Position numbers and translations under genes: made by a program
Assembly (NCBI GenBank): GCA_018241185.1
Contig: JAFEEH010000250.1
Span: 1 to 51,977, forward strand
Length of the DNA: 51,977 nucleotides
Source: Pseudomonadota bacterium
Lineage (GTDB): Bacteria; Pseudomonadota; Gammaproteobacteria; Burkholderiales; Burkholderiaceae_C
Direction: 5' to 3'
Notes under the pieces: model-generated
The model's database searches: none
The model's input: the letters and a program-made list of their open reading frames with translations, nothing else
Told to the model about the DNA's origin: nothing
Part shown: one piece after another, positions 1 to 8,264 of the stretch
Layout of the letters: each line of letters begins with the position of its first letter
Numbering within the stretch: the first letter of the stretch is position 1

Positions 1-304
1 TGCAGCCCGCGGCCGGGTCGATCTGGAACAGGTGGTCGGCCGCACGCAGGCGCGCGACCATCTGCTCGACCGCGTTCTTCTCGACGTCGGTGCGCGGCGC
101 CCGCTCGAAGCCCAGCAGGTTGTCCAGCGGCGATTCCATCTCGATCGTGATCGACGGACCGTCGACGGCGATGCCGAGCTCGACCTTGCCGTGCACATGC
201 GCATGCTGGGCGCGCTGCGCCAGGGCCGGGAAGGACAGCAGCACGGCGCCGGCCGCGAGCAGCGGGAGGGTGAGTGTGCGGAAGAAGGATCGTGTCATCT
301 GCAT
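1..304 (-). CDS. DUF2796 / ZrgA-like exported protein, 3' end outside window
   Basis: This partial gene reads from an ATG at 304 (a second in-frame ATG is at 298) off the left edge, leaving 101 codons. The N-terminus is a typical Sec signal (TRSFF, a hydrophobic stretch, then FPALAQ), so the protein should be periplasmic. The mature part opens with a histidine-rich QHAHVHGKVEL motif followed by IAVDGPSITIEMESPLDNL, which is characteristic of the DUF2796 family; members have been linked to zinc handling. It starts 6 bases after the sulfurtransferase gene ends and is probably cotranscribed with it. The family call rests on the N-terminal third only. The metal role is family knowledge, not visible here beyond the histidines. 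Confidence 0.75.
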   Translation of the reverse strand, partial: MQMTRSFFRTLTLPLLAAGAVLLSFPALAQRAQHAHVHGKVELGIAVDGPSITIEMESPLDNLLGFERAPRTDVEKNAVEQMVARLRAADHLFQIDPAAGC

Positions 305-310
305 CAGAGG

Positions 311-1222
311 TTAGGGCTGCGGCCCTTGGCGGGTCGGCAGGCCCGGCGTGTTGCTCCATTCGCTCCAGCTGCCGGCATACAGGGCCGGGGTGCCCAGGCC
401 GGCGATCTGCATCGCCAGCACGTTGGGCACGGCGCTCACGCCGCTGCCGCAGTGGTGCACCACGGTGGCGGGATCGCGCCCGGCCAGCAGCGCCTCGAAT
501 TCGGCACGCAGCTGCTCGGCTGGCTTGAAGCGGCCATCGGCCGCCAGGTTGTCGGCGAAGGGGCGGTTCAGCGCCCCGGGGATGTGACCGGCGATCGGGT
601 CCAGAGGTTCCACCTCGCCGCGGTAACGAGGTGCTGCACGGGCATCGATGAGGGTCTGTGCGGGATCGTCGAGGCGCGCGGCCACGGTCTGGGTGTCGAC
701 CAGGCGCACCAGCGGCGTGCCCGGCACGAAGTTGGTCTGGAAGTGCGCCGGCTCCTCGCCCGCCTTCACGGGCAGGTCGGCCGCCTGCCAGGCCTGCAGC
801 CCGCCGTCGAGCACGGCCACCGCGTCGTGACCCATCCACTGCAGCATCCACCACAGGCGCCCGCAGTAGTTGGCGCCGTTGCGGTCGTAGACCACCGCCT
901 GCATGCCGTTGGCCAGGCCCACCGAGGACAGCCAGGCCGCGAATTTCTCCCGGCTGGGCAAGGGGTGGCGGCCGCCTGACGCGGGTTTGTCGGCCTCCTG
1001 CGCCACCAGCACCTGCCCGTGAGGTCCTGGGTGGCCGTGCCTGGCACTGAGGTCGGTGTCGAGGTTGGCGTACACCGCGCCGGGAAGGTGGGCGTCGAGG
1101 TACTGCGCCGCCCCGGCCTCCGGCTTCATGAGGTCGAAGGTGCAGTCGAAGATGCGCAACGGCGCCTTGGCATCGATCAGTGCCTGCAGTTGCGAAACGG
1201 AGATGAGCGTCGAATAGGTCAT
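311..1222 (-). CDS. sseA: 3-mercaptopyruvate sulfurtransferase (tandem rhodanese)
   Basis: The product is 303 residues with two rhodanese domains, about residues 5-145 and 165-295. The active-site loop CGSGV lies at about Cys258 in the C-terminal domain; CG[ST]GV is typical of 3-mercaptopyruvate sulfurtransferases rather than thiosulfate sulfurtransferases. The enzyme moves sulfur from 3-mercaptopyruvate to thiols or cyanide in the cytoplasm. The start at MTYSTLIS was chosen because the 44 upstream open codons give an Arg/Ala-rich peptide unlike the family. The closest alternative is a generic thiosulfate sulfurtransferase. The DUF2796 gene follows directly. Confidence 0.88.
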   Translation of the reverse strand: MTYSTLISVSQLQALIDAKAPLRIFDCTFDLMKPEAGAAQYLDAHLPGAVYANLDTDLSARHGHPGPHGQVLVAQEADKPASGGRHPLPSREKFAAWLSSVGLANGMQAVVYDRNGANYCGRLWWMLQWMGHDAVAVLDGGLQAWQAADLPVKAGEEPAHFQTNFVPGTPLVRLVDTQTVAARLDDPAQTLIDARAAPRYRGEVEPLDPIAGHIPGALNRPFADNLAADGRFKPAEQLRAEFEALLAGRDPATVVHHCGSGVSAVPNVLAMQIAGLGTPALYAGSWSEWSNTPGLPTRQGPQP

Positions 1223-1372
1223 GGCAGGTGGGCTGGAGGCGCGCGCCCGGCGCGCGGCAACCATTGTGCGGGCACCCGGGGCCATTCTGGGCAACAGGGC
1301 TTTGGCCGACCTGACTCTCAAGAAACGCCGGACCGTCCGGGTTTTCTTGCCCACCCGTGGCGGTTCGGCCGC

Positions 1373-2296
1373 TCAGTGCTCTTCGGCCGGCGCCTTGGGC
1401 ACTGCGCGCTGGCGCAGCACCGTGGCCAGGATGCCGCTGCCGATGATCAGCGCGATGCCGCCCCAGCCCGCCAGGTCGATGCGGTCACCGAACAGCAGCA
1501 CGCTGTAGAGCGCGCCGAACACGATGCCGGAATACTGCAGGTTGGCGACCACCAGCGTGGCGGCCTGCGTCTTTGCGCTGGCGTAGGCCCGCGTCAGGCA
1601 CAACTGGCCCAGGGCGGCCAGCACGCCGACCGGCAGCAGCCACAGCGCGTGCGTCCACGACCAGGCCGACACGCCGGTGAAGAGCATCCACAGTGCGCCG
1701 GTGACCGTCGAACCCACGGCGAAATAGAAGACGGTGCGCGTCTCGGGTTCGCCGATCCGCGACAGCGCGATCACCTGCATGTAGGCAAAGGCGGCGGCCA
1801 TGCCCGAGAGCAGCCCCACCAGTCCCGCGAACGCCTCGGTGCCCTGCGTGCTGGGCTTGAGCAACAGGATCACGCCCGCAAAGCCGGCCACCACCGTGAG
1901 CGTGAGCGGCCCCTGCAGCGGCGGCAGCGGCACGCGGCCGTTGCGTCCGGGCACTGGCGCCCAGGCCAGCAGGGCGCCGCCGACCAGAAAAGCCGCGATC
2001 CAGATGCTGCTCATGTAGTTGAGCGTCATGGCCGTGGCCAGCGGCATGTGGGCGATGGCATAGAACCACGCGCCCAGCGACGCGGTGCCGATGATGCTGC
2101 GCCAGGCATGCATGCCGGGGTATCGGGTCTTCAGCGTTACGCCTTGCCGACGGGCCAGCGCCGCGAGGAACAGCATGCCGATCACGCCGCGCCAGAACAC
2201 GAGCTCGGCGCTGGTGAACCAGGCCGAAGCGATCTTCACGCACACGCCCATGCTCGCGAAGAGCAGGGCCGACAGCACCATCCAGAGGCTTTGCAT
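1373..2296 (-). CDS. DMT-family (EamA) membrane transporter
   Basis: This 307-residue protein has about ten hydrophobic segments in two EamA repeats (roughly residues 3-135 and 150-290), the layout of drug/metabolite transporters. The first segment, LWMVLSALLFASMGVCVKIAS, and the later GWGGIALIIGSGILA are typical. Members export amino acids, nucleobases or other small metabolites; substrate cannot be read from the sequence. The C-terminus is a short charged cytoplasmic tail. It has its own start 150 bases upstream of sseA on the same strand. A dispersed repeat and candidate terminator separate it from the Rieske gene upstream. Confidence 0.8.
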   Translation of the reverse strand: MQSLWMVLSALLFASMGVCVKIASAWFTSAELVFWRGVIGMLFLAALARRQGVTLKTRYPGMHAWRSIIGTASLGAWFYAIAHMPLATAMTLNYMSSIWIAAFLVGGALLAWAPVPGRNGRVPLPPLQGPLTLTVVAGFAGVILLLKPSTQGTEAFAGLVGLLSGMAAAFAYMQVIALSRIGEPETRTVFYFAVGSTVTGALWMLFTGVSAWSWTHALWLLPVGVLAALGQLCLTRAYASAKTQAATLVVANLQYSGIVFGALYSVLLFGDRIDLAGWGGIALIIGSGILATVLRQRAVPKAPAEEH

Positions 2297-2319
2297 GGTG
2301 CGCTCTCAATGACGGCCGG

Positions 2320-2356
2320 AAAAAAGGCGTTGCAAGCCAAATCGGCCTGCAACGCC
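2320..2356 (-). terminator. Intrinsic terminator formed with the repeat after the Rieske gene
   Basis: On the minus strand GGCGTTGCA (2356-2348) pairs perfectly with TGCAACGCC (2334-2326) across a 13-base loop, followed by six T (2325-2320). One arm lies inside the dispersed repeat and the other just beyond it, so repeat and flank together form the structure. It would end transcripts of the Rieske gene before the DMT gene. Confidence 0.6.
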
Positions 2357-2392
2357 CGCCGGCCGTGCGCAAGCAGCTATGAATTCGATAGC
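2333..2392 (-). repeat. Dispersed GCTAT-ATAGC repeat, copy 1
   Basis: Read on the minus strand, this copy opens with GCTATCGAATTCATAGC, then TGCTTGCGC, then GGCGGGCG, TGCAGGCCG and TTTGGCTTG. It starts 8 bases after the stop codon of the Rieske gene, in the same orientation. It aligns without gaps over 60 bases to the copies at 13420, 16064, 30081, 36385 and 45270. It is read here as a member of a mobile or multiplied palindromic element family. Confidence 0.85.
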
Positions 2393-2400
2393 AATCGGCC

Positions 2401-3564
2401 TCACCGCCGCACCGCCGCCAGCCGCGCCAGCGCGTCGGGCGAGGCCTGCAGTTCGCGGCGGTACCACTCGTGGAAGTGCTGCATGCCGTCTTCCATCGGG
2501 CTCTGGTAGGGGCCGACCTCGTTGTCACCGCGCTGCAGCAATGCCTTGCGGCCGGCGTCCATGCGCTCGGCGATCTCGTCGTCCTCGATGCAGGTCTCCA
2601 TGTAGGCGGCCTGTTGCGCCTCGACGAATTCGCGCTCGAAGGCGACGATCTCCTCGGGGTAGTAGAACTCGACCATGTTCATGGTCTTGTCCGGCCCCAT
2701 CGGGTGCAGGGTCGAGACGGTGAGCACGTGCGGGTACCACTCGACCATGATGTGCGGGTAGTAGGTCAGCCAGATGGCGCCGTACTCCGGCGGCTTGCCT
2801 TCGCGGTATTTGAGCAACTGCTCGTGCCAGCGCTGGTACACCGGGCTGCCCGCGCGGCCGAGGCGGTTGGCCACGCCCACGGTCTGCACCGAGTAGCGCG
2901 GCTTGAATTCCCACCGCAGGTCGTCGCAGGTCACGAAGTTGCCCAGCCCCGGGTGGAAGGGGCCGACGTGGTAGTCCTCGAGGTAGACCTCGATGAAGGT
3001 CTTCCAGTTGTAGTTGCATTCGTGCATCTCCACCCGGTCGAGCTGGTAGCCGCTGAAGTCGAGCGTGCTGCGCGGGCCCATGTGCGCGAGGTCGGCGGCC
3101 ACGTCCCGGCCGTTCTTCTCGAACAGCAGGCCGTTCCATTCCTGCAGCTCCCAGGTGCGCAGGTTCAGGCAGGGGTCTTCGGCGAAGTGGGGGGCACCGA
3201 GCAGTGTCCCGGTCGGTTGTGGCCCGGCAGCGTTGTAGGTCCAGCGGTGCAGCGGGCACACGATGTGGCCACTGCCGCGGGCATCGAGCGCGCCGCGGCC
3301 TTTCATGATCACGGCCTGCCGGTGGCGGCACACGTTGGACACGAGTTCCACGCCGCGCGGCGTGTGCAGCAGCGCGCGCCCTTCGTGCTCCTGGGGCAGG
3401 GCGTAGAAGTCGCCCGGTTCGGGCACGGCCAGGCGATGGCCGACGTAGCGGGGACCCTTGGCGAAGAAGGTCTCCATCTCGAGCGCATACAGCGCCGGAT
3501 CGAAATACGCGGAAACCGGGAGTTGGCTCGAGGCCTGCTGCAGTTGAAGACTTAAATCAGACAT
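2401..3564 (-). CDS. Rieske-type aromatic ring-hydroxylating oxygenase, alpha subunit
   Basis: The 387-residue protein carries the Rieske [2Fe-2S] motif Cys79-x-His81 ... Cys103-x2-His106. It also carries mononuclear-iron ligands in DYHVGPFH (His199 and His204), the standard bridge of ring-hydroxylating oxygenase alpha subunits. It should hydroxylate or demethylate an aromatic or quaternary-amine substrate in the cytoplasm using electrons from a reductase; no reductase or ferredoxin is adjacent. The start at MSDLSLQLQQ was preferred because the upstream extension is Arg/Pro-rich and unlike the family. The leader has a hairpin at 3690-3709. The substrate is unknown; resemblance to choline or carnitine monooxygenases is possible. 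Confidence 0.85.
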   Translation of the reverse strand: MSDLSLQLQQASSQLPVSAYFDPALYALEMETFFAKGPRYVGHRLAVPEPGDFYALPQEHEGRALLHTPRGVELVSNVCRHRQAVIMKGRGALDARGSGHIVCPLHRWTYNAAGPQPTGTLLGAPHFAEDPCLNLRTWELQEWNGLLFEKNGRDVAADLAHMGPRSTLDFSGYQLDRVEMHECNYNWKTFIEVYLEDYHVGPFHPGLGNFVTCDDLRWEFKPRYSVQTVGVANRLGRAGSPVYQRWHEQLLKYREGKPPEYGAIWLTYYPHIMVEWYPHVLTVSTLHPMGPDKTMNMVEFYYPEEIVAFEREFVEAQQAAYMETCIEDDEIAERMDAGRKALLQRGDNEVGPYQSPMEDGMQHFHEWYRRELQASPDALARLAAVRR

Positions 3565-3681
3565 GGGTGACCTGACCAAGCCCCCCCACAGGGAGGGAAA
3601 AACCAAAATGCCCCGCCTCACTCCTGCGACTGAGCCGACGGCAGCACGTTCATGAAGCGAACGTTGTCGGCATCTCCGCGG

Positions 3682-3709
3682 AAAAAGTTGCGCCGGCGGA
3701 GGCCGGCGC
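3682..3709 (-). promoter_or_regulatory. Hairpin plus T-run in the leader of the Rieske gene
   Basis: A perfect 8-base inverted repeat, GCGCCGGC / GCCGGCGC with a 4-base loop (3690-3709), is followed on the minus strand by AAC and five T (3686-3682). It lies about 120 bases upstream of the Rieske start, in the 230-base space shared with divergent xseB. It could be an attenuator, or the terminator of a short upstream transcript. Confidence 0.35.
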
Positions 3710-3796
3710 GGGGATGAAGCGGGATTGTACCCCGGAGATATCCGCCAGACCCAGCCTGGCCTTCTAGAATGGCCGGTTTTCACCCACGGTCTTTGC

Positions 3797-4048
3797 ATGC
3801 CCAAGGCGCCTTCCTCGTCCCCTGCCTCCGATGCCGCGGCGCTGCCCGCCAGCTACGAGGCGGGCCTGCAGGAACTCGAACAACTCGTCGCCGCGCTCGA
3901 GTCCGGGCAGCTCCCTCTGGACCAGTTGCTGGTGAGCTACCAGCGCGGCGCCGCGCTGCTGGCCTTCTGCCGCGACAAGCTGCAGGCCGTGGAAGACCAG
4001 ATCAAGGTGCTGGACGCCGGCAGCCTCAAGACATGGTCGGCGCAGTGA
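3797..4048 (+). CDS. xseB: Exodeoxyribonuclease VII small subunit
   Basis: The product is 83 residues with the family core [19 protein letters not shown] ... [22 protein letters not shown], two helices that wrap onto XseA to form the single-strand exonuclease used in repair. The length is normal. The start at MPKAPSS gives the usual short disordered N-terminus before the helices. Its stop overlaps the ispA start by one base (TGATG). xseB-ispA-dxs is a widely conserved proteobacterial operon, although the subunit has no isoprenoid role. The large subunit gene is not in the window. Confidence 0.93.
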   Translation: MPKAPSSSPASDAAALPASYEAGLQELEQLVAALESGQLPLDQLLVSYQRGAALLAFCRDKLQAVEDQIKVLDAGSLKTWSAQ

Positions 4049-4980
4049 TGGACGCGTCGCCGCGCTGGAGCGAGCGCCAGCTCGCCGACTGGGCCGAGCC
4101 GCAGCTTGCGCGTGTCGAGGCCGCGCTGTCGCGCTGGGTGGGCATCAATGCGCCGGTGCTGCTCGGCGAGGCCATGCGCTATGCGGTGCTCGACGGCGGC
4201 AAGCGTTTGCGGCCGTTGCTGGTGCTGGCCGCGAGCGAGGCGGTGGCGCCGCTGGCGCCTGCCGGCACCGCCATTGGCGACGCGGCGCTGCGCGCGGCCT
4301 GTGCCGTCGAACTGATCCATGCCTATTCGCTCGTGCACGACGACCTCCCGTGCATGGACAACGACGTGCTGCGCCGTGGCAAGCCCACCGTCCACGTGAA
4401 GTTCGGCGAAGCCGACGCGCTGCTGGCCGGCGACGCGCTGCAGGCGCTGGCCTTCGAGCTGCTGGTGCCTGACGACGCCGACATCCCCGCGGCCGTGCAG
4501 GCGCGGCTGGTGCGCCTGCTCACGCGGGCGGCCGGCAGCCAGGGCATGGCCGGCGGCCAGGCCATCGACCTCGCCAGCGTTGGCCGCCGCCTGAGCGAAG
4601 CCGAGCTGCGCGAGATGCACCGCCTCAAGACCGGTGCGCTGCTGCAAGGCAGCGTCGAGATGGGCGCGGCCTGTGCCGGCGAGCTGCCCGCGGTCGCGCT
4701 GGCCGGCCTGCGCGAGTACGGCGCAGCCATCGGGCTGGCCTTCCAGGTGGTGGACGACATCCTCGACGTCGTCGCCGATTCCCAGACGCTGGGCAAGACC
4801 GCCGGCAAGGACGCCGCGGCCGACAAGCCCACCTACGTGTCGCTGCTCGGTCTCGAAGGCGCACGCGCCAGTGCGCAGCAGCTGCTGGCGCAGGCGCTGG
4901 CCGCGCTCGATCGTTCGGCGCTGTCAGACACGGCCGCATTGCGCGCCTTTGCCCACATGGTCGTGGACCGCGACCGATAA
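4048..4980 (+). CDS. ispA: Farnesyl (geranyl) diphosphate synthase
   Basis: This 310-residue trans-prenyltransferase condenses dimethylallyl and isopentenyl diphosphate into C10/C15 prenyl diphosphates. The first aspartate-rich motif DDLPCMD is at residues 98-104 and the second, DDILD, at 236-240; GGKRLRP (about 50-56) binds diphosphate. The residues before the first Asp motif include small side chains typical of short-chain synthases. The ATG overlaps the xseB stop, implying coupled translation, and dxs begins 10 bases downstream. Octaprenyl synthase is unlikely given length and operon position. Confidence 0.93.
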   Translation: MDASPRWSERQLADWAEPQLARVEAALSRWVGINAPVLLGEAMRYAVLDGGKRLRPLLVLAASEAVAPLAPAGTAIGDAALRAACAVELIHAYSLVHDDLPCMDNDVLRRGKPTVHVKFGEADALLAGDALQALAFELLVPDDADIPAAVQARLVRLLTRAAGSQGMAGGQAIDLASVGRRLSEAELREMHRLKTGALLQGSVEMGAACAGELPAVALAGLREYGAAIGLAFQVVDDILDVVADSQTLGKTAGKDAAADKPTYVSLLGLEGARASAQQLLAQALAALDRSALSDTAALRAFAHMVVDRDR

Positions 4981-4990
4981 AAATACCCCG

Positions 4991-6847
4991 ATGGCTCCAC
5001 TGCATCCCGAGATCAACGACCCCGCGGACCTGCGCCAGCTCGACCGCGAACAACTCAAGCAGGTGGCCGACGAGGTCCGTGCCTGCGTACTCGACAACGT
5101 CTCGCGCACCGGCGGCCACCTGAGCTCCAACCTCGGCACGGTGGAACTCACGGTGGCGCTGCACTACGTCTTCAACACGCCCGAAGACCGCATCGTGTGG
5201 GACGTGGGCCACCAGACCTACCCGCACAAGATCCTCACCGGCCGCCGCGAGCGCATGCCCACGCTGCGCCAGCTCGGCGGCATCTCGGGCTTCCCGCAGC
5301 GCGCCGAGAGCGTCTACGACACCTTCGGCACGGCGCATTCATCGACCAGCATCTCGGCGGCGCTGGGCATGGCGATGGCCGCGCACCAGAAGGGCGAGGA
5401 CCGCCACGCGATCGCCGTGATCGGCGACGGCGCCATGACCGCCGGCATGGCCTTCGAGGCCATGAACAACGCGGGCGTGAGCGACGACTGCAAGCTGCTG
5501 GTCATCCTCAACGACAACGACATGTCGATCAGCCCGCCGGTCGGCGCGTTGAACCGCTACCTCGCGCAACTCATGAGCGGCCAGTTCTATGCCGCGGCCA
5601 AGAACGTGGGCAAGAGCGTGCTCAAGGCCGCGCCGCCGCTGTTCGAGCTGGCCAAGCGCTTCGAGCAGCAGGCCAAGGGCATGGTCGTGCCGGCCACGCT
5701 GTTCGAGAAGTTCGGCTTCAACTACATCGGCCCGATCGACGGGCACGACCTCGATTCGCTGATCCCCACACTCGAGAACATCAAGCAGCTCAAGGGCCCG
5801 CAGTTCCTGCACGTGGTGACGAAGAAGGGCCAGGGCTACAAGCTGGCCGAGGCCGACCCGGTGGCCTACCACGGCCCGGGCAAGTTCGATCCGTCGGTGG
5901 GCCTGGTCAAGCCCGCCACCGCGCCCAAGCAGACCTTCACCCAGGTCTTCGGCCAGTGGCTGTGCGACATGGCGGCGCAGGACGGGCGGCTGGTCGGCAT
6001 CACGCCAGCGATGCGCGAAGGCTCGGGCATGGTCGAATTCCAGCAGCGCTTCCCCGGCCGCTACTACGACGTCGGCATTGCCGAGCAGCACGCCGTCACC
6101 TTCGCTGCGGGCCTGGCCTGCGAGGGCCTGAAGCCGGTGGTGGCGATCTACTCCACCTTCCTTCAACGCGCCTACGACCAGCTGATCCACGACGTGGCGA
6201 TCCAGAACCTGCCGGTGGTCTTCGCCCTCGACCGCGCGGGCCTGGTGGGCGCCGATGGCGCCACCCATGCGGGCGCCTACGACATCGCCTTCCTGCGCTG
6301 CATCCCGAACATGGGCATCGCCTGCCCTGCGGACGAGGCCGAATGCCGGCAACTGCTCTCCAGCGCCTATGCGCAGAGCCATCCGGTGGCCGTGCGCTAT
6401 CCGCGCGGTGCGGGCGCCGGCGTCACACCGCCGCTCGCGCTCGATGCCCTGCCTTTCGGCAAGGGTGAGGTGCGTCGGCAGGGCCAGCGCATCGCCATCC
6501 TCGCCTTCGGCACGCTGCTGTATCCGGCGTTGGAAGCCGGCGAGGCGCTCGGCGCCACGGTGGCCAACATGCGCTGGGCCAAGCCGCTCGACTCAGACCT
6601 GCTGCGCGAGATCGCGGCCACGCACGACGCGCTGGTCACGGTGGAGGAGGGCGCCGTCATGGGCGGCGCGGGCAGCGCGGTGGCCGAGGCACTGCAGCAG
6701 ATGGGCATCGTCAAGCCGCTGCTGCAACTGGGCCTGCCCGATCGCTTCATCGAGCATGGCGATCCGGCCAAACTGCTGGCGGGTGCGGGGCTCGACGCAG
6801 CGGGCATCCGGGCGTCGATCGAAGCGCGCTTCGGCGCGGCCGGCTGA
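4991..6847 (+). CDS. dxs: 1-deoxy-D-xylulose-5-phosphate synthase
   Basis: The 618-residue, full-length enzyme makes the first committed intermediate of the MEP pathway from pyruvate and glyceraldehyde 3-phosphate using thiamine diphosphate. The ThDP motif begins GDGAMTAGM at residue 145 and ends near ILNDNDMSI; the catalytic glutamate is Glu365 in IAEQHAV; the transketolase C-terminal domain follows. MAPLHPEIN was chosen as the start because it begins 10 bases after ispA and gives the family N-terminus. It is the last gene of xseB-ispA-dxs and converges with the next minus-strand gene over 12 bases. Confidence 0.96.
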   Translation: MAPLHPEINDPADLRQLDREQLKQVADEVRACVLDNVSRTGGHLSSNLGTVELTVALHYVFNTPEDRIVWDVGHQTYPHKILTGRRERMPTLRQLGGISGFPQRAESVYDTFGTAHSSTSISAALGMAMAAHQKGEDRHAIAVIGDGAMTAGMAFEAMNNAGVSDDCKLLVILNDNDMSISPPVGALNRYLAQLMSGQFYAAAKNVGKSVLKAAPPLFELAKRFEQQAKGMVVPATLFEKFGFNYIGPIDGHDLDSLIPTLENIKQLKGPQFLHVVTKKGQGYKLAEADPVAYHGPGKFDPSVGLVKPATAPKQTFTQVFGQWLCDMAAQDGRLVGITPAMREGSGMVEFQQRFPGRYYDVGIAEQHAVTFAAGLACEGLKPVVAIYSTFLQRAYDQLIHDVAIQNLPVVFALDRAGLVGADGATHAGAYDIAFLRCIPNMGIACPADEAECRQLLSSAYAQSHPVAVRYPRGAGAGVTPPLALDALPFGKGEVRRQGQRIAILAFGTLLYPALEAGEALGATVANMRWAKPLDSDLLREIAATHDALVTVEEGAVMGGAGSAVAEALQQMGIVKPLLQLGLPDRFIEHGDPAKLLAGAGLDAAGIRASIEARFGAAG

Positions 6848-6859
6848 CCCGCGCAGCCG

Positions 6860-8074
6860 CTACTGCTTGCGCTGCACGAAGAGGTTGCGCTTCGCGTCCT
6901 CGGGGTAGGCGAAGGTCACGCTGCCGTTGCGCACCGTGCCCATCACCAGCATGTTCTGCGTCAGCGCGTCGTGGTCGGCGCTGCTGAAGGGGCGCTCGTA
7001 GCTGGTCACCACGCCGTAGTGCGTGCGCTTCGGGTTCTCCAGCGAGGCCTTGATCGCTGGCCCGTCGAGCTTGCCGCCCGGGATGCTCAGCATCGCCTGC
7101 ACCAGCAGGTAGGTGGCGTCGTAGGCCTGGGCCGCCGCCATCGGCACCGCGATCTTCTTGGTGTCGAATTTGCGCAGGTACGCGGCGAGGAAGGTGCTGC
7201 GGCGCTCGTTGCTCGGCTCGGCGATGAAGCTCTGCGCCATGAGTGCGCCTTCGGCCGCTTCTTTTCCGCCATCGATGAAGAACGGAAAAGACAGCGGCCA
7301 TGCACCCACCTGCGGCACTTTCCAGCCCAGCGCCTGGCGGCCGCGGGCGATCACGGCGTTCTCGGGGCCGACGGTATAGCTGAACACGACGTTGGCGCCC
7401 GCGGCGCGCGCCTCGGCGAGCTCCTTGCCGAGGTCCTTCACGCCGGTCGGGAAGCGGCCGACGTAGACGGCCTTGAGGTTCTTCTTCGCCAAGGCCTGCT
7501 CGACGTCCTTCAGGCCCGCTGCGCCGTAGCCGGTGGTGTCGGCCAGCACGGCCACACGGGTCCAGCCGCGCGCGACCAGATCGTCGACCACGAAGGGCGC
7601 CTGGATCGCGTCCTTGGGCGAGTTGCGGAAGATGTAGCTCTCGGCCGGCGGGAACTTCGTGGTGATCGGCGAGCCGGTGGCGCAAGGCACGATCAGCGGG
7701 ACTTTGGCCGCCTGGAAGCTGTCGATCGCGGCCATCGCCACGCCCGTGTTGCAGAAGCCGATGGCGGCGACCACCTTGTCGGTGCCGATGAGTTCGGCCG
7801 ACATCTTCTTGCCGGTCTCGGGGGTCGCCTGGTCGTCCTTCACGACCAGCTCGAAAGGCCGGCCCAGGTAGCCCCCGAAGGAGTTGATCTCATCGATGGC
7901 GAGGCGCACGCCGTTGAGCATGGGCCGCCCGAAGTCGGCGGACGGGCCGGTGAACGGTCCCACCACGCCAATGCGGATCGGCGCGCCGGCGGTCGGCGCT
8001 ATCGACTGGCCCTGCGCTGCCACGGCACCCACCATGCAGGAAAAAGCCACCAGCGCACGGGTTCGCAAGGTCAT
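6860..8074 (-). CDS. Branched-chain amino-acid-type ABC substrate-binding protein
   Basis: The 404-residue protein has an N-terminal Sec signal (TLRTRALVAFSCMVGAVAAQ) and the periplasmic-binding-protein type I fold of the LivK/Peripla_BP_6 family: RIGVVGPFTGPSADFG, then NGVRLAIDEINSFGG, a middle FCNTGVAM segment and a C-terminal lobe. Such proteins bind branched amino acids, amides or aromatic acids and feed LivHMGF permeases. No permease or ATPase gene lies nearby, so this is an orphan binding protein in this window. The ATG at 8074 is preferred over an in-frame GTG at 8083 because GGGGTGA sits 5 bases upstream as a ribosome site. Substrate unknown. Confidence 0.85.
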   Translation of the reverse strand: MTLRTRALVAFSCMVGAVAAQGQSIAPTAGAPIRIGVVGPFTGPSADFGRPMLNGVRLAIDEINSFGGYLGRPFELVVKDDQATPETGKKMSAELIGTDKVVAAIGFCNTGVAMAAIDSFQAAKVPLIVPCATGSPITTKFPPAESYIFRNSPKDAIQAPFVVDDLVARGWTRVAVLADTTGYGAAGLKDVEQALAKKNLKAVYVGRFPTGVKDLGKELAEARAAGANVVFSYTVGPENAVIARGRQALGWKVPQVGAWPLSFPFFIDGGKEAAEGALMAQSFIAEPSNERRSTFLAAYLRKFDTKKIAVPMAAAQAYDATYLLVQAMLSIPGGKLDGPAIKASLENPKRTHYGVVTSYERPFSSADHDALTQNMLVMGTVRNGSVTFAYPEDAKRNLFVQRKQ

Positions 8075-8140
8075 GAGAGTCACCCCGAAAATGCCTGAAG
8101 CAAGTCTTGAGCGTAGGGTGCATGCGCGCGGGCGCGGGCG

Positions 8141-8164
8141 CGGGTTTTCCGCAGGGAAAACCCG
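8141..8164. promoter_or_regulatory. Perfect inverted repeat, candidate operator between divergent genes
   Basis: CGGGTTTTCC and GGAAAACCCG are perfect 10-base arms separated by four bases. The site lies about 100 bases upstream of the TRAP binding-protein gene and 67 bases upstream of the divergent ABC binding protein. No T-run follows, so a protein-binding site is more likely than a terminator. Part of it resembles the motif upstream of coxS at 21253-21268. Confidence 0.5.
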
Positions 8165-8264
8165 AGACGGACCCCTGAAAACGCCTTCTTACAATCGCCC
8201 GGCTTTCGTCGACAACGCGGCCACGAGCCGCGTTCGTTCTTTTCATCTGCTCTCGGAGTTATCA

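Noticed and set aside
7990-8010. GCTATCGA inside the ABC binding-protein gene, resembling the start of the repeat
   Set aside because: The match ends after eight bases and the rest of the element is absent, so chance is sufficient.
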